Positions 6,521 to 15,048 of a stretch of 21,870 bases of DNA are shown piece by piece (position 1 is the first letter of the stretch; every line of letters begins with the position of its first letter). Made by a program: the position numbers and the translations under genes. This stretch comes from SZUA-448 sp964602475. Its GTDB lineage: Bacteria; Bacillota; Clostridia; Lachnospirales; Lachnospiraceae. The stretch covers positions 1-21,870 of the forward strand of contig CAZRRN010000047.1 in NCBI GenBank assembly GCA_964602475.1, written 5' to 3'. Under the pieces are notes generated by a model that saw nothing but the letters and a program-made list of their open reading frames with translations, was not told the DNA's origin and did not search any database.

Positions 6521-7579
6521 ATGAAACAAAAAAAGACTTCATTTGGAACAACCAAAGACGGGCAGAGCGTTTCTCTTTATACAATCACCAACAAAAAAGG
6601 CATGTCTGTTTCGTTTACTGACTTCGGCGCAATTATCGTAAATATCTGTGTTCCGGACAGGAACGGCAACCTTCGTGATGTTGCTCTTGGCTTCGACAAC
6701 GTGACCGGCTACGAGAACAACGGTCCCGGCTATGGTTCCTTTATCGGCCGCTATGGCAACCGGATCGGAGGAGCCGAATTTACACTGAACAAAACAGTTT
6801 ACCGCCTTGAGAAAAATGACGGCAACAACTGCCTGCACGGTGGATTCCGTGGATACAACACATATCTGTATGAAGCAGAAACATTTGAAGATACCGATGC
6901 CTGCGGTGTTGAGTTTACGCGGCTTAGTCCCGATATGGAGCAGGGTTTTCCCGGAAATGTCGATCTCTCGGTAACTTACACCCTGACCGAAGACAACGAT
7001 CTTGTCATTGAGTATTTTGCAGTTTCCGACAAGGACACTCTTCTGAATCTGACTAACCACTCCTACTTTAATCTTGCCGGTCAGGATTCCGGCACTGCGA
7101 TGAATCACAGACTTACGATTTATGCGGACCGCTTTACTCCTACTGATGATGCACTGATTCCTACCGGTGAGCTGCGTGATGTTACCGGAACTCCGATGGA
7201 TTTCAGAACCGCAAAGCTGATTGGTAAAGATATTGATGCAGATTATGAACCGCTCCGTCAGGCAGGCGGCTTCGATCACAACTATGTTCTGAATACAAAC
7301 CGTGAGGAGCCCTCCTGTGTTGCCGAGCTTATCGACGATGCAAGCGGACGCAAAATGGAAGTCTTCACCGATCTCCCCGGAATGCAGTTCTATGCCGGTA
7401 ATTTCATTGGAGGCAATCTGAAGGGAAAAGGCGGCTATGTGTACCAGAAGCGAGACGGGGTCTGCTTTGAGAGCCAGTTTTATCCGAATTCCTGTAACAC
7501 CGAAGGCTTTCCTTCCACTGTCCTGAAGGCAGGCGAAGAATTCAGCTCTGTAACCGTATATAAATTCTCTATCGCGTAA
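6521..7579 (+). CDS. galM: Aldose 1-epimerase (mutarotase)
   Basis: A 352-residue GalM-family enzyme that interconverts alpha and beta anomers of galactose, glucose and related sugars, feeding the Leloir pathway. The active-site residues are in place: R81 in NRIGG, H106 in LHGG, H180 in NHSYFNL, D252 in FDHNY and the catalytic base E317 in CFESQF. There is no signal peptide, so it is cytosolic. The ATG is preceded by AGGAAAGGA. It follows the csp gene and its terminator with no room for a separate promoter downstream of the hairpin. Its 3' end overlaps the convergent SGNH gene by 11 bp. It may serve sugars released by the neighbouring GH43 and esterase genes; that link is inferred from proximity. 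Confidence 0.95.
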   Translation: MKQKKTSFGTTKDGQSVSLYTITNKKGMSVSFTDFGAIIVNICVPDRNGNLRDVALGFDNVTGYENNGPGYGSFIGRYGNRIGGAEFTLNKTVYRLEKNDGNNCLHGGFRGYNTYLYEAETFEDTDACGVEFTRLSPDMEQGFPGNVDLSVTYTLTEDNDLVIEYFAVSDKDTLLNLTNHSYFNLAGQDSGTAMNHRLTIYADRFTPTDDALIPTGELRDVTGTPMDFRTAKLIGKDIDADYEPLRQAGGFDHNYVLNTNREEPSCVAELIDDASGRKMEVFTDLPGMQFYAGNFIGGNLKGKGGYVYQKRDGVCFESQFYPNSCNTEGFPSTVLKAGEEFSSVTVYKFSIA

Positions 7580-9974
7580 TCAACGATACAAGATAAAAAT
7601 CATTTGCTCCGGCTTCGGTAATCCGTATTTCTACTGTATGGGTTCCGGAGTCGGAGCTTTTATATACCGGATCAAGATACAGCCAGTCGCCCCAGCCGTT
7701 CGGATAGTTCCCATCCAGTTCCACTGCCACAGCTTCGTCTCCGTCAATAATCACGACTGCTTTTGGTGCATTCAGGCGATTGGTCTTCCGGTACTGCAGG
7801 GCAATGCAGCATCCCTCAACTGTGAAGGTAATTGAAGCTCCCTCCTCCTTTGCCTTGTATCCGTTTTTAAAAATGTCGGTAATCCCGTTTTGTACAGAAG
7901 TATCTTCCGTAAATCCTTCCATCCTTGGAGTTGAATTTCTGCTATCATAACGTACAGCTTCAATAAAAGTAAGTTCTGCTGTTGCAGCAGGAACCTCATA
8001 GGAACCTGTCTCAGAAATGATTTCGCCGTTCTTCACCTTTGACAAATAATTTGTTACTATCTCTGCGGCATACGCATGTCCGGAATTATTAGGATGAAGC
8101 ATATCGGACGAAAGCCCCGTTGCAGTCAGATGACCTAGTGTAATCTCTTTATAGATACTCTCTTTCATACTGACAATCGGAAGTTCATAATGTACTGCAA
8201 TCCGGTTGTGCATCCCCTGAACATTGTAACCGGAATCATAATGGACCATATTTAAAACCAATACCGCAGGATTATTCTCTGCAGTCAGTACTTTACGCAA
8301 CAGACTTTCATAGCTGTCGGCAAAGTCAGAGGTATTGTCATCATTTACACTGAATTCCACAATAACAATATCCGGCTTGTACTGCAAAAGATCACTCTCT
8401 GCCCGTGCACAGGCAAACTGTGAGGTGGTTGCGCCGATTCCGGCATTGATATAAGTAAACACCGTGTCCGGATACTGCTCTGTCCACCAGTCATATACCA
8501 GCTTTGCATAGCATTTATTTGCGTCGGTCGCACCGCTCCCCTGAGTAATCGAACCACCGATGAATCCGATGGTAATCGGCTCTCCGTCTTCTGCCCGTCT
8601 AAAAACATCCTCAAGCCGTGTCGTATTTCCAGCGCTTAAGATTGCACGTTCCGTATATGGAATATCCTCTTCCGATACCGGAGTTACACTGTCAATTTCT
8701 CCGTTGGTTGCGAGTGCCACAATCTGAAATATTTTATCAACAGAATCTTCTGCAATTCGCAGTTCAACCGTATGCTTTTCTTCCACTGCATGATTCAGCA
8801 GCGAAACAAACTCAACATTGTTATAACCGTCGGATGCGTTTGCCGAAATACGTTTGCTGAATTTTCCATCAATGTATACCTCCAGTGATCCCATAGTCTC
8901 ACTGTTATTCTCTTTATACAGCATAAAAAGATTTTTTCCTGTCATGGTAAAGGTAAATGACCCGCCTTCCTCGCGTTTCCATGACCAGCCCGGCAAAAAT
9001 GCGGTAATTCCGGAATTCCCGGAAGCAAAACCGCCTGTGCTTTCCGGAGTCAGAGTTCCGGAGTAATAATAGTTCATACCGGTATATGGCGTTCCAAAGG
9101 CAGCCGCCATTACAGAATAATCCGGTTCCGATTCGCTGCCAATCGATAAAACCATATTAAAATAGTGCTTAAAGTACTGAAGAATTCTCTGATGTCCATC
9201 CGCAGACGGATGTGCCTCGTCCTTGGAATAATCAGCCCACGTCATATTTCCGGCACTGATTTCCTGCCAAATGGCAGATTTAACATTGATGACCGGCAGC
9301 TCATACGCCACTCCGACTCTTGTCATCTGATCCTCACAGGAGTAGCCTGTCTTCGTCACGGTCAGAAGAAGAATGACTGCAGGTGCAGATTCTGCAGTCA
9401 GGCAGTCCTTGACCAGACTTTCATACATCATTCTGGATATAATATCCTGTGCGTCATTTACGGCAAATTCAACTACAACCAGATCCGGATTCTTCGACAA
9501 TACATCCTCCTGCAGACGAAGCATCCCGGTGGAGGACGGTGTTCCGCTGATTCCCGCATTGACGGTCTTTATTTTTAAGTTATTAAATTCTGCCTGTAAA
9601 TATGTACTTACCAGATAGGCATAGCATTCATTGGATTTTACAGTATAGCCTTCAGTAATCGATCCTCCGATATATGCAATCGTTACCTCTTCGTTTGCTG
9701 CAAGCTTTTCCATAACCTTCCGCATCCGTGCGTTATTTCCGATATTGGTAAGAGACCGGCATACTTCCTCGGAAGCTGCCGAATACTCTGCTGAAGCCTC
9801 TGCTGAATATGCATTTAGGATTCCTGTCGGAGCAGGCTCCATAGGTGATGGTTTCGCTGTTGCTTCGGTAGGTGTTCCGCTCACACCATCTTCCGTTTCA
9901 TGATTGGTGCAGGCCGAAAAGCAAAGCACAATAAAAATTAAAACTATCAAAATCTGATTTTTTCTGTTTTTCAT
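7569..9974 (-). CDS. Lipoprotein with two tandem SGNH/GDSL esterase domains
   Basis: A protein of 801 residues. A lipoprotein signal peptide (hydrophobic 8-20, lipobox FSAC, lipidated C22) is followed by a Thr/Pro/Ala-rich linker and two modules, each an SGNH hydrolase plus a beta-sandwich. Module 1: S105 in GGSIT, G141 in NAG, N173 in VND, D252 and H255. Module 2: S475, N544 in VND, D624 and H627. Both triads look intact. The sandwiches (about 285-425 and 665-800) share a G-x-S-x-TFT ... IDG ... HTVE-x-RI pattern and probably bind carbohydrate. It is likely an extracellular carbohydrate (acetyl) esterase acting on hemicellulose; the substrate is inferred. The start is the ATG at 9974 behind GGAGAG; the in-frame ATG at 9986 contains that site. 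It ends inside the galM 3' end. Confidence 0.88.
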   Translation of the reverse strand: MKNRKNQILIVLIFIVLCFSACTNHETEDGVSGTPTEATAKPSPMEPAPTGILNAYSAEASAEYSAASEEVCRSLTNIGNNARMRKVMEKLAANEEVTIAYIGGSITEGYTVKSNECYAYLVSTYLQAEFNNLKIKTVNAGISGTPSSTGMLRLQEDVLSKNPDLVVVEFAVNDAQDIISRMMYESLVKDCLTAESAPAVILLLTVTKTGYSCEDQMTRVGVAYELPVINVKSAIWQEISAGNMTWADYSKDEAHPSADGHQRILQYFKHYFNMVLSIGSESEPDYSVMAAAFGTPYTGMNYYYSGTLTPESTGGFASGNSGITAFLPGWSWKREEGGSFTFTMTGKNLFMLYKENNSETMGSLEVYIDGKFSKRISANASDGYNNVEFVSLLNHAVEEKHTVELRIAEDSVDKIFQIVALATNGEIDSVTPVSEEDIPYTERAILSAGNTTRLEDVFRRAEDGEPITIGFIGGSITQGSGATDANKCYAKLVYDWWTEQYPDTVFTYINAGIGATTSQFACARAESDLLQYKPDIVIVEFSVNDDNTSDFADSYESLLRKVLTAENNPAVLVLNMVHYDSGYNVQGMHNRIAVHYELPIVSMKESIYKEITLGHLTATGLSSDMLHPNNSGHAYAAEIVTNYLSKVKNGEIISETGSYEVPAATAELTFIEAVRYDSRNSTPRMEGFTEDTSVQNGITDIFKNGYKAKEEGASITFTVEGCCIALQYRKTNRLNAPKAVVIIDGDEAVAVELDGNYPNGWGDWLYLDPVYKSSDSGTHTVEIRITEAGANDFYLVSLITR

Positions 9975-10007
9975 TTGACTCTCCATTTTAATCCCATTTC
10001 TGCGAGG

Positions 10008-10035
10008 TTTTTACGCATAACAGACTTTGTGTCAA
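10008..10035 (-). promoter_or_regulatory. Probable promoter of the SGNH gene
   Basis: On the minus strand a perfect TTGACA (10030-10035) is followed after 16 bp by TAAAAA (10008-10013). The -10 is weak, which would suit an activator-dependent promoter. The leader would be under 30 nt. Confidence 0.45.
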
Positions 10036-10058
10036 ACACCACGCAGGCACAAATCTGT

Positions 10059-10082
10059 GTGTGAAAAGTCTATCTTTCACAC
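10059..10082. promoter_or_regulatory. Inverted repeat upstream of the SGNH promoter
   Basis: GTGTGAAA (10059-10066) and TTTCACAC (10075-10082) are perfect 8-bp inverted repeats with an 8-bp spacer. They lie 23 bp upstream of the predicted -35, in activator position. The sequence does not match the CcpA cre consensus. Confidence 0.45.
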
Positions 10083-10221
10083 TAAGCATACTTTATAAAG
10101 ATAGAAATCGTTATCCGCTGTTGATCCTGAATTAATGTACGTTCAACAAACGGTGAACATCCTATATTCGGACTGTTCACTGTAAAATTAACGTATGCCC
10201 AGTTTATCATATATTCATACG

Positions 10222-10249
10222 AAAAAAAAGAGGCGATTTTATTCGCCTC
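10222..10249 (-). terminator. Terminator of the GH43 gene
   Basis: On the minus strand a GAGGCGA / TCGCCTC stem (10230-10236 with 10243-10249) with a 6-nt loop is followed by eight T residues. It lies about 35 bp past the GH43 stop codon and separates that gene from the SGNH gene. Confidence 0.9.
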
Positions 10250-10282
10250 GGGTTAATTTATGGTTTTTTTGCAACTTTAGTT

Positions 10283-11230
10283 TTAAAATTCAAATACCGG
10301 CTGTCCGTTCTCATTCCACTTTACTTCAATCACCTTCGCATGTCGATTCGGATCATATAACGGATCACCGGTAATCTCCGCATATTGGCGGAAATGAAGC
10401 ACCATTCGGTCACATCGGTCATCTTCCGATTTTGTAAAGGAATTGTGTCCCGGACCGTAGATTCCTTTTCCTTCGTCTGTTTTCAGTACCGGATACCGTT
10501 CTTTTATCCAGGATTTCGGATCCAGTAAATCAGCTTCCTCTGATGCCTGCAGCATTCCGACACAATAGCATGCTCCCGTTGCACTCGCAGAATAGGTCAG
10601 AAAGATTTTACCGTTCCGTTTCAGAACCGCAGGTCCTTCATTTACCCAGAAACCGACACGTTCCCAGTCATAATCCGGTGTAGTTAACATCACCTGTACT
10701 GTTGAAAGCTGGTACGGATTTTTCATTTTTGCTATATACAGGTTAGAAATCATTTTACCGACACCGGTTTTTTCGGCCCAGATATAATAGTACTCTCCTT
10801 TGTTCATGAGTACCGTAGAATCCAGTGAAAATGCCTGAAATGAAAACTCATCTTCCTTCGCCGGCAGCATTGCTCCGCGTTCAACCCAGGGATCGACCAT
10901 CGGATTCACTCCGGTGCATTCGAGAACATAGGGACGTATTTTCCAGATATTCTCCTGCTCTCCGGCGGCGAAATATATAATCCACTTTCCAAAGATATAA
11001 TGAATCTCAGGTGCCCAGATATGTTTGCTCATCGGGCCCGAAGCATGGCAATGCCAGATTTCTTTCTCTTCTGCCTCCGGCAGCTGCTCCATGGTATCTG
11101 CAGACCGAAGTACAATGCGGTCATATTCCGGAACGGATGCAGTAAAATAATATGTTCTGTTGATTTTTATAACAAACGGATCCGCCCGTTGCGCAATCCA
11201 TGCCTGATTGTATTCCGTATTTAAGCTCAT
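10283..11230 (-). CDS. Glycoside hydrolase family 43 (arabinofuranosidase/xylosidase-type)
   Basis: A 315-residue five-bladed-propeller glycosidase. The three GH43 acidic residues are visible: the base D17 in RADPF, the pKa-modulating D137 in FSLDST and the acid E198 in WVNEGP. WAPEIH and GPGHNS are further family landmarks. Members remove L-arabinofuranose or D-xylose from arabinan, arabinoxylan or xylo-oligosaccharides; the exact specificity cannot be read here. There is no signal peptide and no extra binding domain, so it probably acts in the cytoplasm on imported oligosaccharides. The start at 11230 is preceded by AAGGTGG. The frame stays open to 11293, but that part contains the promoter. 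It is monocistronic: own promoter, own terminator. Confidence 0.9.
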   Translation of the reverse strand: MSLNTEYNQAWIAQRADPFVIKINRTYYFTASVPEYDRIVLRSADTMEQLPEAEEKEIWHCHASGPMSKHIWAPEIHYIFGKWIIYFAAGEQENIWKIRPYVLECTGVNPMVDPWVERGAMLPAKEDEFSFQAFSLDSTVLMNKGEYYYIWAEKTGVGKMISNLYIAKMKNPYQLSTVQVMLTTPDYDWERVGFWVNEGPAVLKRNGKIFLTYSASATGACYCVGMLQASEEADLLDPKSWIKERYPVLKTDEGKGIYGPGHNSFTKSEDDRCDRMVLHFRQYAEITGDPLYDPNRHAKVIEVKWNENGQPVFEF

Positions 11231-11275
11231 AACCTGCCACCTTCTCGTGCGTTTCTTGTAAACTATTTTACCATA

Positions 11276-11310
11276 TTCTAAATTATAGAACAAAACAAGA
11301 AAAATAGCAA
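11276..11310 (-). promoter_or_regulatory. GH43 promoter with palindrome over the -10
   Basis: On the minus strand TTGCTA (11305-11310), a 17-bp spacer and a perfect TATAAT (11282-11287). The perfect inverted repeat TTCTA-N5-TAGAA (11276-11290) covers the -10, a position where a repressor would block transcription. The promoter starts within 40 bp of the ABC gene stop codon. Confidence 0.7.
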
Positions 11311-11346
11311 GTTATTTTATTTAAAATCTATTAAATAATTTTAGAA

Positions 11347-13143
11347 TTATTCAAACTGTGAGGAATAAAGCTTCCAATAAGCGCCTTTCTTTTTCAATAA
11401 ACTGTCATGCGTACCTTCCTCAATAATCTTTCCATGATCCATCAGAAGAATTTTATCCGCATTTCGTATGGTTGACAGACGGTGTGCAATCACAAAACAG
11501 GTTTTTCCACTCATCAAATGACGCATGGCCTGTTGAATTCTGATTTCGGTTCTGGTATCGACATTCGATGTTGCTTCATCCAAAATCAGAATTCTTGAAT
11601 CGAGCAACATCGCCCGCGCAATAGTAAGCAGCTGTTTCTGTCCCTTTGATATATTCGCTCCGTCTTCATTGATTACTGTCTGGTAGCCCTGCGGAAGCCG
11701 CATGATAAAAGAATGAATTCTCGCCGCTTTTGCTGCTTCGATTACGTCTTCCTCGCTGGCATTTTCCCGTCCGTATGCAATATTATCATAAATGGTTCCT
11801 CTAAACAGCCAAGTATCCTGAAGCACCATTGTATATGCTTTTCTTAGACTTTCTCTGGTATATTCCCTGTTCTCGGTTCCATCCACATAAATTCCGCCTT
11901 CCTGTGGATCATAGAACCTCATCAGCAGATTAATCAGGGTGGTCTTTCCCGAACCGGTTTCTCCTACAATTGCGGTCATGCTTCCCGGCTCGGCGGACAG
12001 GCTGACATCCCGTAGTATCTGCTTTTCCGGGACATAGCCGAATGTTACATGATGAAGTCTCACTGTTCCCTCCGCGCAGACAAGATCGACGGCTTCCGGA
12101 CGATCAGCACATTCTTCTTCCTCTTCAAGAACACGAAATACGCGCTCCGCAGCCGCCAGTGCCGATTGAATTTCACTGATCAGGTTTGCTGCCTCATTAA
12201 TCGGTCCGGAAAATTTTCTTGAATACAATACGAAAGAAGAAATACTGCCCAACGGCATTCCCTGAGTAATTCTCAGTATTGCTCCGAATACAGCAACCAT
12301 CGCCAGTGAAATATTATTAATAAAATTAACCGTCGGTCCTACAATACTTCCATAATAATCTGCATTGTAATAAGCATCCACCGCAGCACTGTTTACTCGG
12401 TCAAAACGATCCTGCATTGCCTGCTCCGCTGCATATGCACAGATTGTTTTCTGTCCGCCGACCGCCTCTTCCGTAAATCCGTTCAGTTCTCCAAGCTTTG
12501 CTGAACGCAGACGGTACAACGGACGTGTCTTCTTTGCCATATATTTTGTGTACAACAGCGACATCGGAATCGTTACTCCCATAATAAGGACCAGTACAGG
12601 GGAAATTGTAATCATCATCACCAGAGAACCCACTACCGTCACAACGCTCGCCAGAATAGAAATAAAATCAGTAGAGAGCGAAGTATTGATTACATCAATA
12701 TCATAAGAAATCCTGCTGATAATATCTCCGGTCTGGTTTTGATCAAAAAAACTCACCGGAAGACGCAGAAGCTTATCCATAACGTCGTTTCGCATCTGCT
12801 TCACTATTTTTTTCGCTATCCATTGCATCAACAGTGTTAATACAAATGAAAACAAAGCAGAGCAGGAATAAAAAACTACCATCCATCCGGCATAATAAAA
12901 CACAGTCTGAAAATCAACTTTTCCGGCTCCGAGCTCAATTGCATCCACGGCTTTACCGGAGAGATACGGACCGACCAGTCCAAGAAGATTCCCGGCTATT
13001 GTGAGCACAAGAGCGAGCAGCAGCCATCCGCTATGCTGCCGTAAATAATGCCAGAGTCCGGTAATCACATACCGGGTATGCTTCGGCTTATATTCGAGTT
13101 TACCTCCTGCGCTTCCGACCTGAAACTGTCTTGGCTGTACCAT
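11347..13143 (-). CDS. ABC exporter half-transporter, canonical-Walker-B subunit
   Basis: A 598-residue type-IV ABC exporter half: six transmembrane segments (about 38-320), then a nucleotide-binding domain (about 355-598). Walker A is GETGSGKTT (K400), the Q-loop is Q442, Walker B ends in LDEATS with catalytic E523, and the switch histidine is H554 in AHRLS. The signature is degenerate, ISKGQ (498-502) instead of LSGGQ. This complements the partner subunit encoded just upstream, so the two should form one heterodimer with one active ATP site. The ATG at 13143 has AAAGGA about 11 bases upstream. It is the last gene of a five-gene operon, 106 bp after its partner. The substrate is unknown: drugs, lipids or peptides are all possible in this family. 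Confidence 0.92.
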   Translation of the reverse strand: MVQPRQFQVGSAGGKLEYKPKHTRYVITGLWHYLRQHSGWLLLALVLTIAGNLLGLVGPYLSGKAVDAIELGAGKVDFQTVFYYAGWMVVFYSCSALFSFVLTLLMQWIAKKIVKQMRNDVMDKLLRLPVSFFDQNQTGDIISRISYDIDVINTSLSTDFISILASVVTVVGSLVMMITISPVLVLIMGVTIPMSLLYTKYMAKKTRPLYRLRSAKLGELNGFTEEAVGGQKTICAYAAEQAMQDRFDRVNSAAVDAYYNADYYGSIVGPTVNFINNISLAMVAVFGAILRITQGMPLGSISSFVLYSRKFSGPINEAANLISEIQSALAAAERVFRVLEEEEECADRPEAVDLVCAEGTVRLHHVTFGYVPEKQILRDVSLSAEPGSMTAIVGETGSGKTTLINLLMRFYDPQEGGIYVDGTENREYTRESLRKAYTMVLQDTWLFRGTIYDNIAYGRENASEEDVIEAAKAARIHSFIMRLPQGYQTVINEDGANISKGQKQLLTIARAMLLDSRILILDEATSNVDTRTEIRIQQAMRHLMSGKTCFVIAHRLSTIRNADKILLMDHGKIIEEGTHDSLLKKKGAYWKLYSSQFE

Positions 13144-13249
13144 CCCACATTTATTCCTTTCTCATTTTTCAGCATTTTCGATGTTCTGATCCGGGCATAG
13201 TATTTCGCTGTCCTAACTGACTATTCGCCACTGCTGTCTTCTTCTTTTC

Positions 13250-15022
13250 TCAGGAAGCCATCTGAGAATTGTAAATTTCACGATATACCTCACAGGAAGA
13301 AAGCAGCTCTTCATGGCTTCCGTAACCGATAATCTGGCCTTCCTCCATTACCATAACATGGTCAAGTGTCATCACTGAGCTGATTCGCTGTGCAACCAGA
13401 ATGACTGTTGCTTCTGAATAATGTTCACGAAGAAGTTTTCGAAGAAGTGCATCTGTTTTGTAATCGAGAGCTGAGGATGCATCATCCAGAATCAGAATCT
13501 CCGGCTTTGCCGCCAGGGCGCGGGCAATTAACAGCCGCTGCTTCTGTCCTCCGCTTAGATTAGCTCCCCTGATTGCTGCACGGTAATTATATTTTGAATT
13601 TTCTCCGTTTTCATCTCCAAGCTCCTCAATAAAGTCATATGCGCAGGCATCTCTGGCTGCCTCTCTGACCCTGTCCGGTTCGATCGAACGGCAAAAACTG
13701 ATATTCTCATAAACAGTATCCGCAAAAATTGTATCATTTTGAAATGCTGCTCCGAACTTTCGTCGAAGCTCCTGAAGCGGAATCGTCCTGATATCTCTTC
13801 CATCCAGCCGGATACTACCGGTCTCTACATCATAAAACCTCATGAGAAGATTGATTAATGTTGTCTTTCCGCAGCCGGTAGACCCGATAATTCCAAGTGT
13901 TTCTCCCCGATTAAGAGAAAAGCTGATGTTCTGCAAACAATGGTTTCCTTCTTTATGATAACGAAATGAAACCGAGTCAAAACACAGAAAGCTGCTGTCA
14001 GCAGTCTGCTTTCTTCTCTCTGTTTGATTCTCCTCCGGCTCCGTTCCGGTTTGCTTCTCTGTTGTCATAACCGGGAGATCGTCCGCTGCTGTCAGTACTT
14101 CGGTCAGACGCTGTGCAGAAGCAGTTGTTTTGGTTATCGTAAGAAAGATACGATTTACCATCAGAATTGAATTCAATATCATGGTAAAATAAGAAAGAAA
14201 TGCAACAATGTTGCCTGTCTCAGAGGCACCGCTGTTAACCCTGTATGCCCCAACAACGACAACGGCGGTTAAAGCAAGATTTAGGAAAAGATTCATTAAT
14301 GGCGAAGAAGCCGCCATCGTTCCTGCTGCTTTTAACTCTGACTTTACCAGATCATCGTTGACCTCACGAAAATGCTTCTTTTCATGTTCCGTCCTTGATA
14401 ATGCCTTGATTACTCTGATTCCTGTAATATTTTCCCGCAGTACATTTACCATACAATCGATTCTTGTCTGTACCTTCTGAACCAGAGGAATGGATTTTCT
14501 GGATATCCCGAAAACGACAAGTGCAAGAAACGGAATTACAATAACCAAGATCAGTGTCAGAACCGGTTCCATCGTCGCTGTAATCAGAATTCCTCCAAAT
14601 AATATGATTGGTGCCCTGACTCCGATTCGCTGCATCATTCCGATCAGCTGGTGAACATTATAGGTATCCGTCGTCATTCTTGAAATTAATGAAGGCACAG
14701 TGAAATGATCCATCTGTGCCCCGGAAAGCCGGTTGATTTTTCCATATAAATCATGTCGTATGGTCCTGGTCGTCTGCGCTGCAACCTTTGCTGCCATCCT
14801 GTTTGCACAAATATTGAATAACCTCGCAAGCACAGCAAATGCAATCATAACAGCGCCCCAGATAAATACTTTATTAATCTGCCCGTCCGGTACTACATAA
14901 TCCAGTATGTATGCCAGAATTCTTGGCAGACTCAGATCCGCCAGAGTTCCAAGAATTTTAATCAGCAATCCTGCCAGCATTACTGAATAATATGGTTTCA
15001 GATAGTTTAAAATATATTTCAC
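13250..15022 (-). CDS. ABC exporter half-transporter, degenerate-site subunit
   Basis: A 590-residue partner of the downstream ABC protein. Six transmembrane segments (about 12-300) are followed by a charged linker rich in Glu, Gln and Thr (about 318-343) and the nucleotide-binding domain. Walker A is STGCGKTT (K386), the Q-loop is Q428 and the signature LSGGQ (489-493) is perfect. The catalytic glutamate is replaced by aspartate (LDDASS, D514) and the switch histidine by glutamine (AQRIS, Q545). This is the usual asymmetry of heterodimeric exporters such as TM287/288 and BmrCD. The start is GTG at 15022 behind AAAGGAAGG; no ATG fits. It lies 26 bp after the DUF1653 gene, in the same operon. 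Confidence 0.92.
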   Translation of the reverse strand: MKYILNYLKPYYSVMLAGLLIKILGTLADLSLPRILAYILDYVVPDGQINKVFIWGAVMIAFAVLARLFNICANRMAAKVAAQTTRTIRHDLYGKINRLSGAQMDHFTVPSLISRMTTDTYNVHQLIGMMQRIGVRAPIILFGGILITATMEPVLTLILVIVIPFLALVVFGISRKSIPLVQKVQTRIDCMVNVLRENITGIRVIKALSRTEHEKKHFREVNDDLVKSELKAAGTMAASSPLMNLFLNLALTAVVVVGAYRVNSGASETGNIVAFLSYFTMILNSILMVNRIFLTITKTTASAQRLTEVLTAADDLPVMTTEKQTGTEPEENQTERRKQTADSSFLCFDSVSFRYHKEGNHCLQNISFSLNRGETLGIIGSTGCGKTTLINLLMRFYDVETGSIRLDGRDIRTIPLQELRRKFGAAFQNDTIFADTVYENISFCRSIEPDRVREAARDACAYDFIEELGDENGENSKYNYRAAIRGANLSGGQKQRLLIARALAAKPEILILDDASSALDYKTDALLRKLLREHYSEATVILVAQRISSVMTLDHVMVMEEGQIIGYGSHEELLSSCEVYREIYNSQMAS

Positions 15023-15048
15023 ATTACCTTCCTTTGCAGCTCCGGCAA

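Larger units (their letters stand above)
9975..10221. other. Intergenic region upstream of the SGNH gene, no CDS
   Basis: About 250 bp without a credible gene. It holds the SGNH promoter, an inverted repeat at 10059-10082 and a cluster of GTTCA/TGAAC half-sites at 10141-10180. It is bounded by the GH43 terminator. Confidence 0.6.

Noticed and set aside
11325..11351. AT-rich inverted repeat after the ABC operon as a terminator
   Set aside because: The stem is only about 7 A-T pairs and no T-run follows; I cannot claim termination, so read-through into the GH43 gene remains possible.
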